Shown piece by piece: positions 45,135 to 55,257 of a stretch of 64,000 bases of DNA. The stretch comes from Serripes groenlandicus. Its lineage: Eukaryota > Mollusca > Bivalvia > Cardiida > Cardiidae. The DNA is taken from positions 62,001 to 126,000 of the forward strand of contig JASEVX010000333.1 in assembly GCA_031761405.1 (NCBI GenBank), read 5' to 3'. Every line of letters starts with the position of its first letter. Within the stretch, counting starts at the first letter, position 1. The notes below the pieces were generated by a model that saw only the letters and a program-made list of their open reading frames with translations, was not told where the DNA came from and ran no database searches. A program made the position numbers and the translations under genes.

Positions 45135-46132
45135 GTATATATCGTCGCTGATCTGAGAAAACCTCGTATACGGATTTGGCTCTAAAATTATTATTGATGC
45201 ATTGGGATGGCGGTAATCCATTTCATCATCTGCGAAAATACCGGAGGCGATATCCAATCGCTACGTTGCTTTAAGAACATGTGACAAAATCCGGGACTGT
45301 CGTTGGTCTGTTTTTTTGGTTCTGCGAAAATCCCTGACATCACGTACAATATTTTTGTACTTAAAACGCGTATGAGAATTCCCGGAGAATTATTGAGAAG
45401 GCGAAATTTATCGAAATGGTAAGTAGAAACCTATTCTTTAGCTGTTGTATTTCATATTTTCACGATTCAATATATTGTTAAATGTTTGGTGGTCATTAAA
45501 TCTCGTTATTTTCTTGATTTTGTGTATTTATTGGACATGAACAAACCCTGTGAATTGTTGATCACTCTGGCTATGGGTTTTGTCTACACTACCGATATTT
45601 CAGATGTATGTTGTGGGTAACATACGACGATGTTTATTTCCCGTTTTGTCTATTTTTATGTTATACGTGATTTTCTCCAATACAAACCTGTAGCGCGTGA
45701 CAGCATATACGAGATTTTCGCAGATACATGTACATGCATAGAAATAGTTATCTATATTATCGCTTTGTCTTATAATTGCTTTGAATTGTGTACCTGATGA
45801 AAGCTACTGATTTGAATCAAATATATCTAAAAAAAAGAGAGTCAGTGTTATTAGATTGATAATGTCTATGTCGAAGGCTTTTGTTATTGTTATAAAAATG
45901 ATGATATTTTTTTAATCAATCCATCTTTTTTTCTGACATCAGACAGTATAGATTTAGATCAATCTACGCATCAAGCACATACTTATCAAAGTCCGCACCT
46001 TTAACAAAGATGGCCAAAAATATTTGGTTTGATAATAAATGGGACAGCCATGCTAGTAAATTAAGGTATCTGAAGGCTGACCAGTCTATTTTATAGGATA
46101 CTTATGGTATTATCGTTGCACATTACAGGAAG

Positions 46133-49067
46133 ATGTCTCATTCCTCTGGCAGTGGACCTGATGACGACTGGATTTGTGACACTTGTAATCAGCGACCTAT
46201 GAATAGTTGGAATTTAGAAGAACAGATGCTTCCCGGGAATAAAGTATTTTTAAAAGATTCCAACGGAGACGTGTGGCTTTTCTGCTGGGGTTGTGGACTG
46301 CGATTTCACCTAAAGTGTATTTTTGATTTACCACAAGACATTGTAGGTCTATATTACTGTTGATTTTGTGACGATGTCATGTAAATGGCTAAGAAGTAAA
46401 GATGACATGCGTTTAGATATGAAATCAGACAATGTATGTAGTCTCATTGTGAACCGCGAAAGAGGGGGGTGTTCAACTAAAGGAAGAGAACTGCAATTTT
46501 TACAAAACTGTTATTATTCTTTATACAGAGAAACAACACCCAGGTACATTATAGTTGAGAAAATAAACGGAAAATACAATTTTGTTGAAATAAAATTTCA
46601 TCCCCATTGTGAAAACGGCTGTTAAAAAATGATCTCTCGTGGTAAGCTGTTGGTAGAACTGGCGCTCAAAAAGAGTGACCTAAGGCATCCAACTGCAAGG
46701 GATACTAATAATAACTCCACGAAGTCCTGTCAGTCAAGAAGGCAAGCCACATCGGAAACACTATGTGCCCATAATAGACTTTATCGAATGGAAGGTGCTA
46801 AAGTGACAGATGTTGAAAGATACCTGTACTGTAACGAAGATATAAGTGATGCCACACAACAAACACCCGACGAAACAACGACTGCACAAAAAGAACGGGA
46901 AAATGATATGGGGTCTTGTGATTCTTATCAAATTCAAAGTTCGAAGGTAACCCCTGTTGAAAATGTCCTTCATTGTTACGAAGATAACAGTAATTTCCCC
47001 TTACTTACAAACTGTCCAGCCAACTGGTGTTTATACACAAGAGAAACGGGAAAGTGAGTTTGCATTGCCAATTACCTACAGTCATGATTGCTCGGAATCC
47101 GATGATTCAGTAAAAGATCCGGATTGGAAATTGGATTCTAAACGAGGAAAGCGTGATCAATACACCGATTCCGATGATTCAGATGTTGACAACATTGATA
47201 GAAAAAGATCAAAGACTAAGTCTAAACTCAAACAAGTTAAAGAAAATCCAATAGCACATGAATTAATTGATAATGAAGGACAAATAGGTCGAGACAACCA
47301 AATAATTCAGAACATTTATGACACAAGTGATGAAATCCTTCCAGGATCAAGTCAAGATAAAATACCAATAGATCATGAAGAGGAGGTAGTAACAGAAACA
47401 TGTCAGACTAATGATAATGATATAAAGATACCAAGAGCAAAGAAAGGAATGGGAAATCCCGATAAATGGATAAGGAATGTAAACAAGAAGCTCCGTATGC
47501 AAGGGATGGCCTACAAAGGTGTTGCTAAAGTCAGTGGAAAGGTGTCGCATTAAAAAGAAAGAGGTGAAAGAATACAGGGGAAACAGAACTGTAAAGATAG
47601 ATGCAAGATTACCAGAAAATGTTTTGACATAAGGCCGACAAGAAATATTTCAAGCTTTTTGGAATAGGATGGACTGGGTAGAAAAGAAAAGCTATGTTAT
47701 AAGTCTAGTCAACAGATGTGAATCGCTCACAAGTAAAGGAGACGGTAGAAGACAATATACATACAAATATCACCTGCGAGATGGAGATAACAAGGTCCCA
47801 GTCTGCAAAAATTGTTTTCTATCAACCCTTGGTATCAGAGAATACACAGTGTATGAATGGTTGAAGAAGACCGACGATAATGGCTTGCCTAGAGAGAGTA
47901 ACTCGATACCTAGAACAAGGAATGAATTAATGCTACCGATGTGGCTAAGGAATTCTTAGAGTCATTACCAAAGATGCCGTCGCATTATTGTAGATCGACT
48001 TCTACCAAAGTCTACCTTGAGCCAGTATTTACATCTTTTGCAGATCTCTTTCGGATATATAAACAGTACTGTATTGAAAAAGAACAAAAAGTTTTAGGCA
48101 GAAAATATTTGAAGAAAATGTTTGATCAAATGAACTTGTCTTTTTTTCGACCGAAAAAGGACCAATGCGATGTCTGTGTTGGATACGAGACTAACAATAT
48201 TCCTGAAGATGAGTACCAACAGCACATTCGCAAAAAAGAAGCTGCAAGAGTTGAAAAGGAAAGGGACAAACAGCGGTACTGCTTTGCCCAAAAGTTTAAG
48301 CAAGCGCAATGTATTATAAAACAAAGTTATCGGGTCATAATTTTACGATGTACGATTTGTCAACAAAACATGTCAAATGTTACTTTTGGCACGAAGGTGA
48401 AGGTGGGTTGACTGCAAATTCGTTTGCTTCATGTATTTACGATCACGTAGAAAGCATCATTAAACCAGACACTGAAGAAGTCATCTTTTATAGCGATGGC
48501 TGCGGCTATCAAAATAGAAACGTAACACTATCAAACACTTTATTGAAACTAGCTGTCAAACACAAAACAGTAATTACTCAAAACATTTTGGAGAAAGGTC
48601 ACACCCAGATGGAGGTAGATTCGGTACATAGTACAATAGAGAGACGTATTAAACGCAGGCCGATATACTCACCGTCAAATTACGTCGAACTGTTCAAGGC
48701 TGCTCGTAAAGAACAACCATATCAAGTAATTTACCTCGATCACATGTTCTTTGGATATTTCAGTTGTTTGAAATATTATGAGTCAATTCGTCCAGGATAC
48801 AGAGTAGGGGATCCAAATGTGGCGGATATTCGCAGTCTTAGATACCAACCGCAAGGTGTCATACAATACAAACAATACAGTGATCATTTCACCGACATAC
48901 CAATACGTAATAATGGCAAGGTTCCATCTGGTGACGAAGTTGTATTGCCATTGTATCAAAATCAACAACAAATCAAGAAAACCAAATATGATCACTTGCA
49001 GCAGTTAAAAGCAGTTATTCCGAAAGATTACCACCCATTTTATGATAACCTGTCTTACGTTCATTAA
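46133..49067 (+). pseudogene. Decayed transposase with PHD-like finger (DUF7869-like)
   Basis: Open pieces appear in order: 46133-46363 (WICDTCNQRP, FCWGCGLRFHLKCIF, LYYC then TGA then FC: a PHD-like zinc finger with a stop between its last two Cys); 46368-46625 and 46629-47057 in one frame split by TAA; 46957-47553 (acidic, lysine-rich linker); 47669-47959 (CKNCFLSTLGIREYTVYEWL); 47941-48411 (FFRPKKDQCDVCVGY); 48309-49067 (VIFYSDGCGYQNRN, then LEKGHTQMEVDSVHSTIE). The last two blocks resemble a widespread invertebrate family that I recall as DUF7869-containing; Asp in YSDGCG and the acids of QMEVDS are candidate catalytic residues. Overlapping ends mean at least two true frameshifts. It is inactive as it stands. 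Confidence 0.75.
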
Positions 49068-49081
49068 CATGTTGTTTGTCC

Positions 49082-49250
49082 TTTAACCATTTCAAAAATG
49101 CATAATACATTTTACGTTTATTGGAGCAGATGACTTTTGAAAACATTGTGAAAAAAGGTGAAATTGTTTATCATGAGTAATTTCACCTTTTCTCACACTG
49201 TTTTCAACTTGGTTTCAAATTGCTACTGTCTGATGCAGACGACTTTTAAC
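49082..49250 (+). mobile_element. TTAA MITE inserted in the transposon
   Basis: It follows the transposase stop by about 15 bp. GTGAAATTGTTTATCATGAG forms the central stem; the arms GGAGCAGATGACTTTTG and GATGCAGACGACTTT remain. Confidence 0.65.
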
Positions 49251-49833
49251 GTTTTTATTCAAGGAAAAGGTTCACGTAGGATGTCGTTTATACGTTTTGG
49301 ATGCTCTTTCAAAAGAAAATGCAAATTTAAGTGTACATTTCAATTATTGAACCATTTTTGTTTACATCTATGTTTTAATGACATTGTGTAAAACAGTTGT
49401 AACTAAATCCTTCTGTCAACATGTTGAAAAGACAGAAACTTACTGTTTGTTTAAATTTTAAAATCCAGTTACTTAGTTACTTGTTGCTCCTTTGCCTTGT
49501 TCAATATCAAAGTAGATATTTTCTTAGAACAGAATTCATTTATTTCATTAAATGTGTTCATTTGTATTCAATAAACTTGAAATATTTGATCATAATTTGT
49601 CTAAATTTTAACGGAATGTTTGATGTGATCAGTTACAAAAACACTAAATAACAAGGTATTACTCATGATTATTATTATGAGACATGCACATATTGCCTGA
49701 TCTTGATTAACGCTGATGCGACCTGTAAATTCAGATCGATGCATAATTATATTTAAAAAGACACATTACACAATATTTAAAAATACAACATTGTAAGCGA
49801 GCTTTCAAAGTGAAACATAGGTTGTCGGGCATT

Positions 49834-49893
49834 TGCGAACAGCGTAGATTCTGATCACTTTGTGCATTCTGACCAGGACCGACGCTGTTCGCT
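49834..49893. repeat. Palindromic repeat
   Basis: GCGAACAGCGTAGATTCTGA and TCTGACCAGGACCGACGCTG + TTCGC are imperfect inverted arms of about 24 bp. Confidence 0.65.
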
Positions 49894-50433
49894 TTCAAGT
49901 GAGTAAGTTGTGAAAGAATGATTCAATACATAATAGCACTATTCCAGGTTGCTCGGGTAGTTTGGTCCAATCTATTTTGTAAGGCCTTTTTTCTCGAGTC
50001 GTACATCATATTTTACCTCAATTACGATGGATGACCGTTTTAATTTGCACAATTTTGAAAACAATACTTATTTCGTTACACTGTTTGACTTTTGAAAGCT
50101 GATAATTTTGGTGCAAAAAACATGTAAGAAGTCTAAAGCAGACATTTCTATTGGAAACTGTACGTGCGATATTGCGGAATATCTCGTATCTGCGAAACAA
50201 AAGCAATTTTAAATGCGAAATCCACGAATATGCACGATTATCAAAATCATAGAAACAAAGACTTACGGGTATTGGCAGATGAATAAAAACATAATTTGAA
50301 ACATAAAACACAAAGAATATTTTCGAAACAGCTTTTAATAAAAATTGTATTCAGTTTTTTCGCTCTCCTGAAAAGTTTGCAAAATCACATACGAGGTTTT
50401 CTCGGAACAGCGACGATATATTGAGTATATTGA

Positions 50434-50645
50434 ATCCATTTTTCACATACAGCAATTCTTCTGCAGACGTCTTTGAAAACATCTAAGCAAAAATATGGAA
50501 AACCTCTATAAATGAAAGTTTAATTATGGATAGACTTCATCATGAGAAATGTTATGCCTTGGCAGCAGTCGTCTTTTATAAACATGATGAGCTGAGCAAT
50601 TTCTCCATTTTCTCATATTATTTTCAACTTTCAAAATGCAACTAT
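50434..50645 (+). mobile_element. TTAA MITE, degenerate
   Basis: It has TTTTTCACATACAGCAATTC, CTGCAGACGTCTTTGAAAAC and GAGCAATTTCTCCATTTTCT, with rearranged interior order. Confidence 0.6.
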
Positions 50646-51138
50646 TTCCTTAAATGTCAATTCAAAAACTTCATTCCATGAACATAGTGGGTAAATGATT
50701 CTGGTGTTTTCTTTGCTTTCCGCGTGCTACTGTATGTTTACAGATTCAATCAGGAAACATGAATATCATTGGTTTTGAAATTGTGAACATTTTAAGATTC
50801 TTGGAAAATATGACATTATTAGTTGCTTATCCAAATAAAAATAAATTCATACATGATCTGACCCCTCACCAACAAATGCATACCTTTTTTTTAAGTAGAA
50901 AACCAGTTGTTTTTATTTGCTGTTAAATTTGTCTATAATATGCTTATACTCAGCAATAGAAAGTATGGAAGAAATAAAGGACAAAAATATATGTAAAAAC
51001 ATGAAAAATGTGACTTTTCACCTATTCATTATATGAAGAAATATGAGACTTGTTGAACTTTATTTAGAAATGTAGCCAGTACACTATATTTAAGATTACA
51101 TAGGATTAAATCTGAACAATTGTTTTCACTTACCCCAG
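50646..51138. other. Intron 2, distal part
   Basis: AT-rich intron sequence. I see nothing beyond the exon 3 acceptor tract. Confidence 0.5.
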
Positions 51139-51389
51139 ACAAATCCATAATGGTGTGTGTATGGGTGGTACAGCAGGACAAGAGTCGTAACAGATACACT
51201 GTCAAACTCCCACATACGGGCAAACCCAACGACATCATAGCCGAGACAATCCGTCGACGGAGTCAGAATATGGGGAGGACGAAAGAGGAGACGGAGCGGT
51301 GTATAGAAGGTTTCTGTCACACGTATGTGCTAAAAGTGTGTGGCTGCGACCTGTTCCTGTTTGAAGGATTCCCGATTAGTCAATATAAG
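51139..51389 (+). CDS. PIK3CA: PIK3CA coding exon 3
   Basis: The acceptor ACTTACCCCAG joins in phase 1 and the exon ends in phase 0 (CAATATAAG|GTATTT). It encodes about residues 187-270, most of the Ras-binding domain: IMVCVWVVQQDKSRNRYTVK, an acidic/basic helix region IIAETIRRRSQNMGR, and YVLKVCGCDLFLFE with GFPISQYK, all matching p110-alpha. This domain binds Ras-GTP. Confidence 0.95.
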
Positions 51390-51440
51390 GTATTTAAATG
51401 GTGCTAAACAGAGCTTTAGATAAGGGCTATATTTTATGCT

Positions 51441-51667
51441 GTAACCATTTCCCACATACAGCAAATTTGCAGCAGACGAATTTGAAAACATAAAGGAAAA
51501 AAGCAAAGAAAATTTCTATAAATGAAATTGAAAAGGTATATATTTACTTTAAAAAGTTGAAAACATTGTGGCAAGGGGAAATTGCTTGTTTTGAGCAATT
51601 TCTCCTTTTGTCAAAATGTTTTCAAAAGTTGTTGGCTACAGAGGCGTCTGCAGGTGGGAAAGGATTA
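51441..51667 (+). mobile_element. TTAA MITE in intron 3
   Basis: It starts TAACCATTTCCCACATAC, has the hairpin GAAATTGCTTGTTTTGAGC and ends GTGGGAAAGGATTAA. Confidence 0.78.
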
Positions 51668-51864
51668 ATATCCTTATTTAATTTCCAAACCCTATGTAAT
51701 GGGTACTCTATTCTTCTAAAGAACAATCGGAGAATAGCAAAAAAGTCAAAAATCAAAACTTGCGGCTTTGTTATATTGGAATCCATTAGACAAGACTAAG
51801 ATAGTCTCTTGTTATACAAGCTGGTATTGTTTGATCAACAACATACAATCACATTGATATTTTT

Positions 51865-52063
51865 TTAAACCCTTTCCCTCATTTAGACCCTTCCTGATGC
51901 CTCTGCAGCAGACGGCTTTTTCTCAATTGCAGCAATTTCTCCTTTTGCCACAATGTTTTTCACTTTTAGTCATAATCCATTCAATTATAGAGATTTTCTA
52001 TTTTTTGACAAAATATGTTTAAAGTCGTCTATTGCAGAATTGTCGTATAAGGGAAAGGGTTAA
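51865..52063 (-). mobile_element. TTAA MITE in intron 3, hairpin arm lost
   Basis: TTAAACCCTTTCCCTCATTT to TAAGGGAAAGGGTTAA. One side of the central stem is deleted (TTTTTCTCAATTGCAGCAAT). Confidence 0.8.
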
Positions 52064-52251
52064 CTTAGTTGCAACTTACAAGTATCTTTGTTTTGACTGT
52101 CTTTTGTTGCAATACATTGTTAAGATACTAGTAGATTGCAGGTGACTAGATCATGATTTTGTTTGTGTTCCTGTGTTCTGTTTTTTGTTCATGAAATTAT
52201 ATTCAGACAAAGTACTGTAGAATTGTATTTTAACTGCTTATTTGAATACTG

Positions 52252-52479
52252 TTAACCCTTTCCCACTTGCAGATGCTTTCTGACAATTTGCAGCAGCCGA
52301 CTTTTGAAAACATTGTGTCAAAGGAGAAATTGCTTGTAATGAGCAATTTCTCCATTTGACTCAATGTTTTAAACTCTATTCAACAATGTCACATTCATTC
52401 ATAGAAAATTTCGGTATTTTGCCTAGATGCTTTCAAAGTTGTCTGCTACACATTTGTTGTATATGGGAAAGGGTTTTAA
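52252..52479 (+). mobile_element. TTAA MITE in intron 3
   Basis: It begins TTAACCCTTTCCCACTTGC, with a stem GAAATTGCTTGTAATGAGC + AATTTCTCC, and ends ATGGGAAAGGGTTTTAA, with a 2-bp expansion at the terminal junction. Confidence 0.82.
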
Positions 52480-52962
52480 CTTATGAAAGTTACAGGTGAT
52501 TGACAATCCAAATATGCACTTCAAGCTGAAGATTTGTTTTGCATATTGGATTATTTTGTCCGATGGACCAGGTCAGTTCTATAGTGCATTTCAAGACTAA
52601 CTGGACAACTGATCTAGTAATCAAGGCTGCTCAAACAAACATATTCATTTTAGACTATTCATTTGAATACCCACATCGTAGGGCTTCAATTTGAAGGCCA
52701 AATGATAATTGAAGAACATGAACATGAACATGCGATTACAGGGTAAATTGGCACCTGTATATTTTTTTTCAAGAAAAATGAAACGTATGATACAGCTGAA
52801 ATATTCACTGTAGTAGACGTGTACAAGTCACAATCACTAACATCGAAAGGATAAACTCTTTGACATAGGGATTCAACCTGTGTAATTGAGCATTAATTAT
52901 TCCAAGGGGTGTGGGTTTTTGTCAATTTTGGTAAAATTCCAGAATCAATTTTCTTTGGTAGC
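52480..52962. other. Intron 3 spacer
   Basis: No element or exon was recognised. Confidence 0.4.
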
Positions 52963-53196
52963 TAAACTCTTCATTTCCCTCATGTATGCAACAAATCTGA
53001 AGCAGACAACTTTAATAACAAATTGCAAAAAATATTGAAAATCTCAAAAATGAAATTATTATGATTATTAAATAAATTCGAAAAGGTTGTGGTAGAAGGA
53101 GAAATTGTTCATGGGCAATTTTCTCCTTATGCTGCAGTGTTTTCAAATGTCATCTACGTTGGATGTGTCAAAATGTGTCTGCAGGTGGGAAAGGGA
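52963..53196 (+). mobile_element. TTAA MITE in intron 3
   Basis: It has CTTCATTTCCCTCATGTATG, CTGAAGCAGACAACTTTAAT, GAAATTGTTCATGGGCAATT and GCAGGTGGGAAAGGGAGGTTTA. Confidence 0.7.
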
Positions 53197-53199
53197 GGT

Positions 53200-53317
53200 T
53201 TAATGCTTTCCCACATACAACAAATCTGCAGCAGACAACTTTTTTGGCCACAATGTTTTCCAAAAGTCGTCTGCTGCTATCGAGTCAAAATGCATCTGCA
53301 GATTGGAAAGGGTTAAA
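53200..53317 (+). mobile_element. TTAA MITE with deleted centre, 19 bp before exon 4
   Basis: It has both arms (CTGCAGCAGACAACTTTT and AAGTCGTCTGCTGCTATC) and an end TTGGAAAGGGTTAA, but no central stem. It supplies most of the sequence where an intron branch point would lie. Confidence 0.75.
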
Positions 53318-53336
53318 AGACATATTTTGTTTCCAG

Positions 53337-53454
53337 TATGTGAGGGAATGTATAGGAGCAGGGAAGATCCCGCAGTTGATGTTGCTGACCAAAGAGAATG
53401 TTTACGCAACGCTAAGAGAGACAAATTTCACAATTCCGGCCTATACCCAGAGAG
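53337..53454 (+). CDS. PIK3CA: PIK3CA coding exon 4
   Basis: The acceptor TTTGTTTCCAG is in phase 0 and the donor AGAG|GTAGGT in phase 1. It encodes about residues 271-309: YVRECIGAGKIPQLMLLTKE and FTIPAYTQR, the end of the Ras-binding domain and the linker to C2, in line with human YIRSCIMLGRMPNL. MITEs lie within 20 bp upstream and 27 bp downstream. Confidence 0.95.
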
Positions 53455-53480
53455 GTAGGTTTATGTACATTTAATCTGTT

Positions 53481-53702
53481 TTAACCCTTTCCCTCATATA
53501 TAGACGCTTTCTGACGCCTCTGCAGCAGACGTCTTTTTGAAAACATTGTGACAAAAGAAGAAATTGCTCAAAACGATGTTTTCAACAATGTTTTCTACTT
53601 TTAGTCATAGGTTATCCATTCAATTATAGCGATGTTCTATTTTTTGACAAAATATGTTCAAAGTCGTCTGCTGCAGAATTGTTGTACGAGGGAAAGGGTT
53701 AA
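53481..53702 (-). mobile_element. TTAA MITE in intron 4, 27 bp after exon 4
   Basis: TTAA at both ends (53481-53484, 53699-53702). Its centre reads GAAATTGCTCAAAACGATGT; the other side of the stem is deleted. Confidence 0.83.
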
Positions 53703-53703
53703 A

Positions 53704-53868
53704 TGAGTGCTAACTGATATATGCTGGAAGCGATACCTGTCTCCTCTAGTTCTCTGAATAATTCAATAATTGTTCTTTCATACTTCCATACTTTTACCAA
53801 GATAGTTTCAAAGTTGTTAAAATTCGTCTGCTTCAGAATTGTAATGTATGAGGGAAAGGGTTAAATAT
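53704..53868 (+). repeat. Repeat shared with 59290-59448, ending in a MITE arm
   Basis: GTGCTAAC.GATATAT and TAGTTCTCTGAATAATTCAA are common to both copies. It ends with a TTAA MITE terminus (GAGGGAAAGGGTTAA). Confidence 0.7.
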
Positions 53869-53879
53869 AGTCTACCACT

Positions 53880-54010
53880 CTCTTTCGCTTCTTTTCCTCA
53901 AATTTTCGAAACATTTAGTCAAAAAGGGGGAAACTCTATAATAAAATAAAGAACAATTATTGAACCAAATTGAAAACATAGTGGCAAAAGGAAGAATTTC
54001 ACTATTTTCA
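53880..54010 (+). mobile_element. TTAA MITE fragment
   Basis: It retains TTTTCGAAACATTTAGTCAA, TTGAAAACATAGTGGCAAAA and a broken stem. Confidence 0.55.
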
Positions 54011-54030
54011 ACTGGTTGATACTTTCCCTT

Positions 54031-54240
54031 GTTAAGCCTCTCCAACTTGCAGACACATTTTGAGGTATCTGCAGCAGACGAATTATCAAAAATCTTTGTA
54101 ATGAAAGGAGAAACTGCTCATGATGAACAATTTCTCCTTTTGCGCCAATGTTTTATGTCAATTCAATCATTATACTTTCCTTTATAGTAATTATCCATAG
54201 TTTTGCCCTAATGCTTTAAAAATTGTCTGTATGTGCCGTA
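54031..54240 (+). mobile_element. TTAA MITE, right end lost
   Basis: TTAAGCCTCTCCAACTTGC at the left, the central stem GAAACTGCTCATGATGAAC and a decayed right arm (AAAATTGTCTGTATGTG). Confidence 0.68.
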
Positions 54241-54261
54241 CAACTATCATTTCACTATAGT

Positions 54262-54770
54262 CAGTTGTGAAAAGGGCTATCAATCCAGGGGTCATGAGTT
54301 CGAACTCCAGCTCGGCCATTCATTCTTTCCTATGCTTGACAAGCGTCAATGTCGACAAGTGTTATTTGTCTTCCATCAATTGGCTAAATAGTCTTATGTT
54401 GGAAAGGTAGCTAGTTGCCTTGGGTCAAATGTTGAGTGGAGTACAAGTGTGAGAATGTCAGGAAACTCACACTAGGTTAGCAGCCATGATTTTACTGAAA
54501 TACTGTTAAAAACGGCATTTAACCCTTTCTAACATACAGGCGCTTTCTGACGCCTCTGAAGCAGATGACTATAGAAATCATTGTGGCAGAAAAGGAGAGA
54601 TTGTCACAATGTTTTCAACTCAATTCAGTAATTCAACCCTTATTTATGATGATTTTTCATGTTTTGCTTATATATTTCAAAGTCGTCTGCTACAGTTTTG
54701 TTGTTTGTGGGAAAGGGTTAACTCCAACTCAACTAACTAGTGGTTGTCCCGTTGATACATTCTCTGGTTA
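54262..54770 (+). mobile_element. SINE-bearing segment, filled by a MITE
   Basis: A SINE with B box ATGAGTTCGAACTCCAG, then GTCAGGAAACTCACACTAGG, CAGCCATGATTTTACTGA and AAACGGCATT. Its TTAAAC-type tail holds a TTAA MITE (54519-54721), after which the segment continues CTCCAACTCAACTAAC and GATACATTCTCTGGTTAAG. Confidence 0.8.
54519..54721 (+). mobile_element. TTAA MITE inserted in a SINE tail
   Basis: TTAA at 54519-54522 and 54718-54721. It contains GGCGCTTTCTGACGCCTCTG and a reduced centre. The paralogous segment at 54835 lacks it. Confidence 0.88.
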
Positions 54771-54834
54771 AGCTTGCTTTTGACACTTCTTAGACAAATT
54801 GTTGGAGTTGTGCTCAATGAAAACCAACCTTACG

Positions 54835-55035
54835 GCATTTATGACCAGTGTGGAGTACAAGTGTCAGAAAACCAGGAAAATTTACATTAGGTGAACTAGT
54901 AGCCGTGATATAACTGAAATACTGTTGAAAACTGCATTTAACTCCCAACTCATTAATTACGTGGTTGATACATTCTCTGGTTAAGTTGGCTATTGTCACA
55001 TCTTAGACAGAGTGTTGGATTTGTGCTTAGGGCGT
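54835..55035 (+). repeat. Paralogous SINE segment with empty TTAA site
   Basis: CAGAAAACCAGGAAAATTTA, TAGCCGTGATATAACTGA and AAACTGCATTTAACTCCCAA, followed by GATACATTCTCTGGTTAAG. It aligns with 54420-54770 without the MITE; the single TTAA lies at 54938-54941. Confidence 0.82.
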
Positions 55036-55124
55036 TTATGACGAGTGTAGACACAGATCAACTTGCACCTTCTAGCACATACAGGGATTGGAACTAAGTA
55101 TGTGATGTTTAATGTATATTACAG

Positions 55125-55243
55125 GTGTACAAGCATTGTTCGACATTAACAACTCACAAACAAGGTCATTATTGGACGTCCATGATAACTTCAAAATAAG
55201 AATACACTGTGCCACGTATGTTAATGTGAAAGAAACTGGAAAG
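55125..55243 (+). CDS. PIK3CA: PIK3CA coding exon 5
   Basis: The acceptor GTATATTACAG is in phase 1 and the donor GGAAAG|GTAATG in phase 0. It encodes about residues 310-349, including LLDVHDNFKIRIHCATYVNV, which matches the first strand of the p110-alpha C2 domain (human ALRIKILCATYVNV). Confidence 0.95.
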
Positions 55244-55257
55244 GTAATGTTTCATAA

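Larger units (their letters stand above)
45142..50416. mobile_element. 5.3-kb DNA transposon in PIK3CA intron 2
   Basis: The inverted ends TCGTCGCTGATCTGAG + AAAACCTCGTAT (left) and their reverse at 50388-50416 differ at about 2 of 28 positions. TATA lies at both borders (45138-45141 and 50417-50420), a likely 4-bp target duplication, though TATATA context makes it ambiguous. Subterminal motifs of the type CTCGTAT and CTGCGAAA recur in both flanks (45229, 45323, 45708, 50180). It carries a broken DDE-like transposase gene at 46133-49067. I cannot assign it to a named superfamily with certainty. Confidence 0.82.

Noticed and set aside
47347..48995. - strand frames opposite the transposase
   Set aside because: They are antisense shadows of the + strand pseudogene, which has recognisable motifs.
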